Shown piece after piece: positions 31,148 to 40,533 of a DNA stretch of 64,000 nucleotides. Each line of letters opens with the position of its first letter. Position 1 is the stretch's first letter. The DNA lies in assembly GCA_003550325.1 (NCBI GenBank), contig QKWP01000371.1, positions 100,549 through 164,548 of the forward strand, given 5' to 3'. The notes below the pieces were generated by a model. It was not told the DNA's origin. It searched no databases and saw nothing but the letters and a program-made list of their open reading frames with translations. The position numbers and the translations under genes were made by a program. Source of the DNA: Gigaspora rosea (Eukaryota > Glomeromycota > Glomeromycetes > Diversisporales > Gigasporaceae).

Positions 31148-31722
31148 TGTTATAGAATAGGTTTTAGTTAATTTTGGTAAAAATTAGTTAGAAAATTAGA
31201 ACTTAATAAGGAAATTTTGTAATAACTGTATTTAGTAATAGTGATAAAAGAAATTGATGTGCAATGACACTCAATGACGCTTAGCGACGCTTAACGATGC
31301 TTAGCGACGCTTAACAACGCTTAGTGACGCTTAATAACACTTAGCGACGCTTAACGACACTTAGCGACACTTAGCTCAATAGATATATAAACCCACCTTA
31401 TTTCTCTTAGTTTTAGACAGATCCAGATATTGTATTTTATCTTTACCCTTATATTTATTATCCTTCTCTCTTATTATTAATAAACTCTTGGGATTTCTAA
31501 GGAACAGACACCTTAGAATAGCCCTCCTGTTAAATTAATAAACTGTCTATTATCTCTTGTTGTTTTATACCGAACTGCTATAGAGAAGTGTATAGTTCCT
31601 TACAGACATAAAAGAAACTATACTTCCCTCTTGCACACCACTTCACGCCCAAAGTAAGGGATCACAGGAGCTGTGTGATTGTTACTTTATCGGAATTAAA
31701 GAAGGCTTCCGGTACTGTAACA
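31148..31722 (+). repeat. 3' LTR of the gypsy fossil (about 575 bp)
   Basis: The LTR starts TGTTATAG and ends CTGTAACA, with the usual TG...CA and a 5-bp inverted end TGTTA/TAACA. At about 31,270-31,375 a degenerate 20-bp tandem array of GACGCTTAGC/GACGCTTAAC units lies upstream of a TATATAAAC box (about 31,383), so it could be an enhancer-like array. No partner LTR was found in the window. Confidence 0.85.
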
Positions 31723-33903
31723 ATATATTAAAGAAGAGGGAGAGGGTAGGTCTCTGATAAAAAATAATCAGGTGATTAATAACACTGCCCTAATACTTAT
31801 CTTCGTTGACATAGTGGCTCATTGTTTTTTTCATGTATAACGGCATCATCGTGACTTGATGTAGGTTTTTCAGTAATGGATAACTATGCTTAAAAAAAAA
31901 AAAAAAGTAAATATTGAAATAGAAGATTAAAATAATCAGATACTATGTTGCTTATTATGAAAAATTCTGGGCTCCAACTCGACACAATTGCCAAAGAGAA
32001 CTTAAGCACCCTTATCAAGCCATATAGTCGACTAGACACCTTCTAGAAGCCAGTACAAACAAACAGAAAATCTTTTATAATAAGCCAAGGTTGCTACCAC
32101 ACATTTTATCAGATCCAATAGACGTTGTAAACAACCTTCTGTTCCCGAAAATTTTCACAAATATGACACTTACCTTTGTTGGTGAATTTAATGTTTTTTG
32201 TTTTTTTTTTCGTGTATAACGGCACCACAGACAAGCATTTCTTTGATTTTTGTATTGTTCATTCCCATTTAGTGGTAGTTGAAATGTTCAAAGACTCTTA
32301 TTTTTAAACGAACAAAATGTTTTTATTAAGGCTTTTGTCACTGGTAACCATGGACCGAGTGTTATACCAGACAGGTTTAAAAAATGATAAGAAAAAAAAA
32401 ATTTGATAATGCTAGGATAGTTGGCAAAGACCCCATACCTTCTGCCATATTGTCCCGAAATTGGAAGGGTTGCTCTTGTTCATCGATAATATCCAGTATT
32501 TCAAGTTCATATAATTAGGAAAAAACCTTTTTAAATTTTTGGAATTCCGACGTTAGAAAATCGAAGACTAAAGAATTATTTGTGTAAAAATATAAAATTT
32601 TTTGAACGTGAAGTCAAGCACATCAAAACAAATAATTGACCAATCAGCATATAAGGCCAGATTATCATGAGATTTCAAGTATCACATAAATTGCCCGATT
32701 TTTGTAAATCGTTACCAATTAATTAAAGGTTTTTTTCTATCTCTTCTATTAACGCGGTAGATAAATCATATTGTCCTACAACATATTCGTTTAATCCCTC
32801 TTAAAATAACGATTTAGAAAAGTAGTATAAGTGTAAAGTTTAGATTGTGTGATCTTAAAGATTTAGGATGTAGTAATAGATTTTATATAGATACAATATG
32901 TAATACGGCCGTAGAACAAAACTATGAATATTTAAAGATCTCTTCAATAAATAATAGTTCGTGATGCTATGAAAAATTCAGGTTTATTAGATATAGAATT
33001 AAATACAGAGATTATATAAAATTTAAATAGCGATAGTTATACATAAGTTATACATATGTAATATAATTGGTCTAAATCAATAATGGCATGTTTATCTGCC
33101 TGTAATAAAATTCAACGACGTTTATTTGAAATTTTAAATAAAATTTTGATTAATAAATTTCTCGATTTGGCTAGCATGTAACAATCACTATATGCTAATA
33201 CATCAAAAAAGGTAATTTTGACGTCATTCAAGTTTTCGCAAAAATTCTATGAAATATCTGACTAGTCATTTTTTTAATGGGCCGTTAAATGTTTGATATT
33301 AAAATTTCGGTTTTACTTTTATTTAATAATAAAGATCGTAATTCTTTATCTGTTTTTGGATATCTAATACGTGCTAGTTATGTGCTTCAAAGTTTACGTA
33401 AAATCGTTTAAATAGCTACTTAAATATCGTAATTGCACTGATCATTATGATTTTGCTGCAGTATTGCAAGAATTTCTATCGTAGCATTGCATTTATTTCC
33501 ATATCCAACACTAGATTTTCTGTTTCCATGAGTGTGCCAGTATTCTAGCTTCGTGTTGCTGCTTCCTTTTAAGATAATGTGACCTACAGTATTAGAATAT
33601 AATTACCGCAATACAATAATATCTAGGCCTCTGGATTAATTGTATTGTTGCCTGCTCTATTTAGCTGATCGGTTTCTCGCTCATGTTAAATACTTTAAAA
33701 AAATTTAGGTGACATAGTTAGTGGACAAGCTGACAATTTTTCTTTTCGAAATGGAAATTAAGGTTCACCAGCTTTTGTTAGTACAATGAAAAAATGAAAG
33801 CGCGAAAGAAAAAATTCATTATAATTTATTCTTTTATATATTATTTTTAGCAAGTTATAAATTTTGAAATTTGTTCAATATTATTAAATATCCTGCTTTA
33901 CCC
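31723..33903. other. Long spacer without a recognised gene
   Basis: Two related tracts, TTTTCATGTATAACGGCATC near 31,832 and TTTTTCGTGTATAACGGCAC near 32,207, suggest a small dispersed repeat. A minus-strand tract near 32,425-32,510 reads LEILDIIDEQEQPFQFRDN and looks coding-like but is short and isolated. Near 33,062-33,150 the plus strand is open for about 30 codons. None supports a gene call. The 3' UTR of RPAP1 must lie at the right edge. Confidence 0.5.
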
Positions 33904-36900
33904 TCAAAATATTTCCTCATCAAGTTCAATTTTAAACGTTTTGATTATTTCTATCCTACGTTGAACTTCCTCTTCAACGTCCATGAAACATTGAGGCATC
34001 TTAACTAATTCGCCAACCTCTTCACCAAAATTTCTCGATGTATACTTGATCCAATCATTAATTACTATTGATTTTTTACTTTTAATTATTGCATTTGAAA
34101 TATCAATCCTTTTTTGATGATCATTTTCACTTACTTCCCAATCTTTAAAGAATACATATCCATTCAGATGATGAATTGCCAACCAATACATGAATGGTGC
34201 TTTTTCGCGTGTAACCTTGCAATGAATGACTGCTCCAACATATGCTTGCAATATAGTTGTATTGGATTCTAAGGGCCAAAAATATGAATTTAATGGTTCT
34301 AAACATATCACATCTTTATATTCAATTCCAATAGTTCCCAGAATATCGTGCAAATCACTCCATACCAGATGCTTGAAGTCAACGGGGTAAATGGATGTTA
34401 TTGGCAGAATTAATAATTGTGCAAAAGATTTGTTACCGTATGATCCAGCTGCATAAGCTGCTGAAAAATCAGTAAAAAATTGATAAAATGGTACTGCGAG
34501 AACTCCCGCTGTATCCTCCAGAAATTGCTTAATAAGTTTAGTATTATTAGCAGAGGATTGTTGAAAAGTGAATGATGAAATAATTTTTTCAATCCGTTGT
34601 TCAATGTCAGGTGCTCTATATATCTCACCATCCAACATGAATATCTTCATAATGGATATTATCATTGTAATAGGGTCCATAATAAATTTAACAGTTGAAG
34701 AATTCGTAATGTTTTTGCATATTTTCATCACTTCGCACACCAAAGTCAAACAATTTCGAACGATTTCAATCCGAACTTCAGTGTCCATTACTAGATCTGA
34801 TTTCTTGGAATAGAGAATATCAATTGGTGTCCATATCCAATTTTTTAACAATGGCAATCCATCGGAAGTTCCGTTATCCCACAATAAAGTATAATTCTCC
34901 CGATTATCATTATTATTTGTAACAATCAGACGTTCATAAAATGATATAAGTATATTGATACACTCTCTCATAGAAGTGTCGGGTGACTTTGAGCTTATTC
35001 CGTTCACTATTCGGCCTAGAACGTCTAAAGCCATTTTTTCATCGCCGGGTAAAATATTAGGCATTATTATTAAAGCATCATGTAATAAACTAGTTAAATT
35101 TTGAAATTTTATTTCATTTGTTCCTATATTATCAATAAGCATGCTGATAGCAATCATCCATTCATAAAGCAAATAAGTGTGCATTCTGTTAAAGAAATCA
35201 AGCCAATCGCCTTTCACTGAATTTTTTACCGAATATAGTTGTAACGGCTCAATTGGTATACTTGATTTGATCATCTCCAATGCTTTTAATGAAAAGTTAT
35301 TGTCGTTAGAAAGCAATTGGCATGTCTGATAAATCAAAGAAACGTATGACAAATACGTATCACATATTATTGAAATTGAAATGGTTTCAGAAATGTACTT
35401 ATAAGTGGATGAATGATATGCACCAGATAAATTTGATATCTGCCAAATCTCATCTCTTGATAATTTTTGTGTATTTTGTATCTGATTAGTTAATTGATGC
35501 CGTAAATAATTGCAAAGATGAGACGAAGGCCAACATGCAAGACATAGTTTTTCCCAAATCCCCTGTATTTCACTAATATCTTTTAGATGATGCTCGCCTA
35601 AATACTTACACCACGTAGCAATATATCTTGTAACACTAGATATCAAATTTAAGGTTTTTTCATAATCTTCGTGAATATCAAGATTTTGTGATAAGAGAGA
35701 GAAGGAAAATGTATTCATCCAATTTGCCAAGAAATCAACAGAGTCTCTTATAATCTCGCTCGGTTGTGCCCCACATTCTTTAATATTGCCTGATTCTGTA
35801 TCTTGAACACGAATCCAAATTTCCAAAAGCCTGAAGAATGACGTCGCTATTCCCAGCTTCTGTTGCATTTGATAATTGTCACTATTCTTCCACTCCCATG
35901 GAGGAGTAAGTGAATATAATATTTCCCTCACTAAATACCAATTTACAATACAATATGTTTGCGAAAATATTTCATGATAAAGTCCATATGCAGCAAGGGT
36001 TTGGTATATGCACAATGTTTCTTGGAAAAAGTTATATCCAATGGTCATTTCAAATTCATTAGAAAATGATGCTGGATTGATCGCAATATATCTCAAAAAA
36101 GTGTTCATATACCTATTTATAATTTCTTTACTGATTTTCTTTGAGGATTGACACAGTATGTGAATGAGCTTAGCAGCTGCTAAGTTCGGATATCTGGACT
36201 CATTTGATGAGTCATCATTGTTCGTAGGTGGCCAAGCTACGCACAAAAACTTATTATGAACAACATCTAACAACCGATGGCATTCAAATATAATTTTTGC
36301 AGTTTTTCGCGAATGACGCGCAAAGCGAACAAGCATAAGCAAGATTTGTTCATTTGTGACACGAGGAAGTCTTACTGATTCCAAAAGATATAATAGTCGA
36401 TGAGTAATGTCCATCGAAATAAGCCCTGCGATAAGATCTTTTGATGCAAGTTTAACATGAGTCTCCATTGTATCATATTCTTCCTCAGCCTCATAAGCAC
36501 TGATCTCAATTCCAAAATATTTTTTTGTTTGTGCATCATTTCTTACCCCAAGAGAAACAAATTCACACCCACGATATAATCTACCAACCTTCCCCCAGAG
36601 TTTCTCTTCCTGATAAAATTCTTTGGGTCCGCCAATAATCCAAGCAGATATTGTATCAATAGCTGCTATAATTACTGTCTCAAATTTATCATCTAATGCG
36701 ATCCGTAGATAAGTCGGAAGCTTTAATTTAATTGCCCAATCTATAATCCTTCTCCCAGTTTCAACACCATAGTAACCTGCTCTGACCTTCCTTATTATTC
36801 TTCCAATAACATTTAAAGGAATTGTTCTTTGACTTGGGACAACACTTCTCATTAGATGAAGCAATTCATCTAGCGTGTAGCCGGCTCGATCAGGCTCAGC

Positions 36901-37620
36901 TCCGTGATGATGAAGACCTATATATGAAGGAACAGTAGAGTTCTTATCTATTATCTTTCCATTGAAATCGAATCTATATGACGCTTCAGGAGAATCTAAT
37001 GGAGTTGTGACGCTAGAACCATGATCTTTCTTCTGAGGTTCACAAGAAGACTGCGCTTTGTCATTTTTAAAGTCAACACCCATCCATTCTAATTTTTCAT
37101 ATTCTATGGGTGTATCAGGATAGAACTTTTTCTTCATTTCAAGTAACATTGAGTCCTCGCTTTCAAATGTCTTAGGACTTGGATCTTGGTGATTTATATT
37201 AAGCTTAGTCGATGATGATATATTTTGTTTAGATCCTTCAATCTTTTGATTGCCGTAAATATTAGAATCACCAGCTTTCACATTTTCATTTGTCTCTAAT
37301 GCTTGACGTTTTTTTTGCCTGAATAGACTTCGATGATTCCTATGAACTGGTTGTGGAAACCCATCAATAGGAGCAGAAACGTTAGGAAACGACGGAGCTA
37401 TTACCGGCCCATTTGAAATATTTTCAGTAACACCACGAACAATTCCAGTTGTATGGGAACGTAAATCCAAAACCTTTTTGCTTATTGGTTCATGCTCTCT
37501 GACATTTTCTTCAAGATCTAAATTAAATCTTTGGGCACGAACAGTCGCAGCTGGTCTTGTATTTTTGGCAAAGAATTCCTCTTGAAGTCTTAGAAGGTCT
37601 TCTTCAGACATTGTAACCAA
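33904..37620 (-). CDS. RPAP1: RNA polymerase II-associated protein 1 (RPAP1) homolog
   Basis: RPAP1 proteins help assemble and import RNA polymerase II and link it to chaperones. This single-exon frame encodes 1,238 residues, close to the human protein (about 1,390). The N-terminus has EEDLLRLQEEFFAKN. At residues about 155-180 lies KKFYPDTPIEYEKLEWMG. At about 210-260 lies the hallmark RFDFNGKIIDKN, IGLHHHGAEPDRAGYTLDE, LLHLMRSVVPSQRTIP, followed by a long helical-repeat C-terminal region. There are no introns, unlike its neighbours. The start could be Met1 or Met4 (MSEEDLL). It diverges from SLD5 with about 1.06 kb between the start codons. A 75-bp copy of its 3' end occurs at 44.2 kb. Confidence 0.93.
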   Translation of the reverse strand: MVTMSEEDLLRLQEEFFAKNTRPAATVRAQRFNLDLEENVREHEPISKKVLDLRSHTTGIVRGVTENISNGPVIAPSFPNVSAPIDGFPQPVHRNHRSLFRQKKRQALETNENVKAGDSNIYGNQKIEGSKQNISSSTKLNINHQDPSPKTFESEDSMLLEMKKKFYPDTPIEYEKLEWMGVDFKNDKAQSSCEPQKKDHGSSVTTPLDSPEASYRFDFNGKIIDKNSTVPSYIGLHHHGAEPDRAGYTLDELLHLMRSVVPSQRTIPLNVIGRIIRKVRAGYYGVETGRRIIDWAIKLKLPTYLRIALDDKFETVIIAAIDTISAWIIGGPKEFYQEEKLWGKVGRLYRGCEFVSLGVRNDAQTKKYFGIEISAYEAEEEYDTMETHVKLASKDLIAGLISMDITHRLLYLLESVRLPRVTNEQILLMLVRFARHSRKTAKIIFECHRLLDVVHNKFLCVAWPPTNNDDSSNESRYPNLAAAKLIHILCQSSKKISKEIINRYMNTFLRYIAINPASFSNEFEMTIGYNFFQETLCIYQTLAAYGLYHEIFSQTYCIVNWYLVREILYSLTPPWEWKNSDNYQMQQKLGIATSFFRLLEIWIRVQDTESGNIKECGAQPSEIIRDSVDFLANWMNTFSFSLLSQNLDIHEDYEKTLNLISSVTRYIATWCKYLGEHHLKDISEIQGIWEKLCLACWPSSHLCNYLRHQLTNQIQNTQKLSRDEIWQISNLSGAYHSSTYKYISETISISIICDTYLSYVSLIYQTCQLLSNDNNFSLKALEMIKSSIPIEPLQLYSVKNSVKGDWLDFFNRMHTYLLYEWMIAISMLIDNIGTNEIKFQNLTSLLHDALIIMPNILPGDEKMALDVLGRIVNGISSKSPDTSMRECINILISFYERLIVTNNNDNRENYTLLWDNGTSDGLPLLKNWIWTPIDILYSKKSDLVMDTEVRIEIVRNCLTLVCEVMKICKNITNSSTVKFIMDPITMIISIMKIFMLDGEIYRAPDIEQRIEKIISSFTFQQSSANNTKLIKQFLEDTAGVLAVPFYQFFTDFSAAYAAGSYGNKSFAQLLILPITSIYPVDFKHLVWSDLHDILGTIGIEYKDVICLEPLNSYFWPLESNTTILQAYVGAVIHCKVTREKAPFMYWLAIHHLNGYVFFKDWEVSENDHQKRIDISNAIIKSKKSIVINDWIKYTSRNFGEEVGELVKMPQCFMDVEEEVQRRIEIIKTFKIELDEEIF

Positions 37621-38152
37621 TATTGTTTTGTTAAAGGAGGTCTATATTACAGTATTATGTGTAATGAGTATGCGGATATTCGATTTGATTGGCTCATAAA
37701 ACACAACATAAAAAAAAATTTTTTTTAAAGTAAGGCTTACTATGAAAAACCTGCTATAAATTTGATTTGTTCCATAAGATAACCCAGTTTCAGATTTTCA
37801 TTTTGACCCAACTTAGCAGGGATGTGAATAGACTATCTAATTGCCTAGCCTATTGGGAATTCTATTAGTCTAATGAGTCTAATGTCTATTGCTGTATTGG
37901 TATTGTTTTTTATATATTAGCATCTAAAATTAACCAATTACATTGTTTTAAATTATTTAATAATTTGTCTTTTGTCTAATAACTAATTAGACATCATTGG
38001 ACAGTCATTGGACCATTAGACTGTCTATTGAGTTTATTGGCTTGTCTATTGCTCTCTCCCTTTTACTCCTCTTTTCCTTTTACCCCTCTCTCCCTTTCTC
38101 TCTCTTTTTTTCTTTTTTTTCTCTCTTTTTTTTTTCTCTATTCACAACCCTG
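37621..38152. promoter_or_regulatory. Shared upstream region of RPAP1 and SLD5, left part
   Basis: AT-rich sequence with many TCTAAT/ATTAGAC words (37,850-38,050), then a polypyrimidine tract (CTTTT/CTCTC) at about 38,053-38,140. It lies between two divergent start codons, so both promoters must lie within 37,621-38,682. No TATA box is certain. Confidence 0.5.
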
Positions 38153-38510
38153 AATTTAGGTTCAAATGAGCCCATTCCGGATTTATTTACACCCAACTCA
38201 GGTACTGTACAAATGATCCATTCTAGGTTCATTTGAGCCCGAATTTGGTTCAAATGGGTCTATTCTTGGCTCATTTGAACTCGGCACGGGTTCAAATGAG
38301 CTTATTCCGGTTCATTTAAACCAGGTTCAAATGATCCTATTCTGTGTTCATTTGAACCAACCCGGGTACAAATTTTGGCCTATTCAGGTTATTCGAACCC
38401 CAATTCGGGTTCCAACCCAGGTTCAAATGAATCAACCCGGGTTCATTTGTATCCATTCAGGGTTCAAATGAACCAAAGCTGGGTTCATTTGAACCCGATT
38501 CAATTTAAAA
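38153..38510. repeat. Palindromic minisatellite of GGTTCATTTGAACC-type units
   Basis: About a dozen degenerate units alternate GGTTCAAATGA and TTCATTTGAACC, with spacers such as CCATTCCGG and CAACCCGG. Each unit is near self-complementary. The array sits in the divergent RPAP1-SLD5 promoter region, about 170 bp upstream of the SLD5 start codon. Confidence 0.85.
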
Positions 38511-38682
38511 AAACCTAGTTTAATTGGTCCGTTTATAATGCCAATCACGTGATGGTTCTCAAATATTATTTTATGCACAGTTCTCAAAAGTACTTTATCT
38601 CGAACATCAACCAATCAAAATCTGCTATAGGTTAGAACTAATTATGGTAGCCTACATGATAGATTCTATTTAACAAATTATA

Positions 38683-39838
38683 ATGTCTCGAATTTTTTCG
38701 TGTCAAAATCAAAAAGAGCCGAAAACAATAAATCTAAACGCCGCTTACACGAAAGAATTTTTTGATAGTGATGAAGATTTAGATGTGGTAGACGAATTTA
38801 ATATAGACGAATCTAATATTAATAAAGAAAATAACGTAGACGAATCTAATATTAATAAAGAGAATGAAATATTTCTTTCTGGACAACTAAAAATTTTACA
38901 AAGGGCTTGGTTAAATGAGAATTTTTCAACAGAGATTCTGCCTTATGAGCCAGCCTTTGAAAGGTTAAATGAGATATTAGAAAATCAAGTAGGTATTAAG
39001 TACTTTATTTAGATATGATATGAGGTACAATATAATTAATTTTTCTCAGAATATCAAGGCTGAAAGTTTAACACTTTCACAAGAAACTAGTCCAATAGGG
39101 ATGTTATTGTTTATTGATAATGAACGTATAAAGTATGTAATGAACAGATATAAACGAACAAGACTAGCAAAGGTATTTAATTATTTTGAATATCCTTTTT
39201 AAATAATGAATGTGTGACGCGTCATTAAATACGTTTATCACACCAAATAGATCGAAAAATACGTGTGTTCCATTAATGAGAATGCTGAATATATGGCGAG
39301 ATTATCGCTTCCAGAAAAGGAATTTGCAGAACGGTATATATTTTTTTTTAATGTGACCAGGGCGTTGGATTTCTTATCATTAATGACTATATTAAATAGA
39401 TATAAGCGATTGATTGAAGAGCATGAACACGCGTCGTTTTTACATGTACTTCCCCAAGAATCATTAGATGTTCTAAAAGAGACTGAAAATGGTTAACATG
39501 ACTTATTAATTTTATTTTTTAAATAAGTGAAAATAATCAATTATTTAATTTAATTTTATATAAGGTACAGAAACGTCTTTTGCAACAGTTGAACACCCCG
39601 ATCTAAACCAAGCAGTATTTTGTCGATTTATTAAACATGTTGGAAGTTATTCATTTCCATCAACGTAAAAATTTCATTCATTTCACTTTATGATTTTAAA
39701 TTCATTACTTTCATCTCACATTTTTATTTAAAATCTAGTCCTCATGACAAAGAAATATTAAGCAAAGATGACGCATATTTGGTTAAATACTCGGATATAC
39801 GGAAACTTTTAGAAGATCATTCCATCGAACTGATTTAG
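38683..39838 (+). CDS. SLD5: GINS complex subunit Sld5 homolog, six exons
   Basis: Sld5 (GINS4) is part of the four-subunit GINS ring that joins Cdc45 and MCM2-7 in the replicative helicase. Exons keeping frame are 38683-38988, 39050-39172, 39251-39333, 39361-39491, 39565-39664 and 39739-39838, about 280 residues. An acidic N-terminus with two ESNINKEN repeats precedes LQRAWLNENFSTEILPYEP (the family's A-domain start). Then come IERIKYVMNRYKR-like sequence (DNERIKYVMNRYKRTRLAK), IEKYVCSINENAEYMARLS and LPEKEFAERALDFL. The C-terminal B-domain ends YLVKYSDIRKLLEDHSIELI, matching the usual Sld5 end. The intron at 39,334-39,360 is only 27 bp by this model and is the weakest point. Confidence 0.85.
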
Positions 39839-40530
39839 ATCAGTGCTGGAATATGATCGGATGTGACCTAAATGACTAATTGACCAAGTCACAGATTATA
39901 AAGTCATTATGTGATCTGATGTGACCTATATATATAATTAGTAAAGATTCCCGAGTGGTCAATTATTTACAATTGTATTTATAAAATAATTTGTTAGATG
40001 TTTAATGTTTTATATTATCGTGTAAGCACTTATGATCTTAGAATTTTTCTTGTTATTTCACGACAAGCCAATTACAACTTGTAAACATTATCGATATTTG
40101 ATCATTCGATGATAAACAGTAAACATATTGTTACGCGTCACATGTTAACCAATCATGCAGCATTAAGAGTGCCCCCGTAATTAATTCTACCATTCCTATA
40201 AGCATTAGAAATAACGCTTGTTTATAATTTTGACGCGTTTATTTTGTGCTTTTATTTTCTGTTAAAGTCGTATCACGAAGCAATGATTTGTCTAATGGTA
40301 AGCAAAAAAAAGGGATTATTGCTCGCCAAAAAAACATCGTGATTGCGCGATTGATATGCAAATTATTATTTTTTTTTATTTTCTCAAATTTAAATATTAA
40401 CTTTTCAATAAAGAATCAAAGTTCAACTTTAATCTCGTCCATAAAGGTAGGCCTTCATATTTATGTCGATTACAGTACACACACAATGTTTTAGAGTGCT
40501 TATAGCCTTCTTCTATAGAATATTGGCTAA
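39839..40530. other. Spacer between SLD5 and the following gene
   Basis: Just past SLD5 a motif GATCGGATGTGACCTAAATG (39,856) is partly repeated as GATCTGATGTGACCTATATA (39,916). The rest is AT-rich. A possible first exon of the next gene around 40,230-40,300 ends at a GTAAGC donor but could not be fitted in phase. Confidence 0.45.
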
Positions 40531-40533
40531 GCA

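Larger units (their letters stand above)
25499..31722 (+). mobile_element. Ty3/gypsy-type LTR retrotransposon fossil (broken, no 5' LTR seen)
   Basis: The recognisable parts in order are a retropepsin, a cluster of Cys-His knuckles, a coiled-coil region, reverse transcriptase-RNase H, integrase, a small extra frame, a polypurine tract and a 3' LTR. RT-RNase H before integrase gives the gypsy order. The copy is clearly broken, with several interruptions spread over the coding region. No 5' LTR or typical gag capsid region was found on the left. The well-preserved RT and integrase suggest a moderately young fossil, but without a second LTR no age can be set. Confidence 0.9.

Noticed and set aside
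32425-32510. Coding-like minus-strand tract near 32.4-32.5 kb
   Set aside because: About 30 codons of good composition, but no splice partners or family could be recognised.
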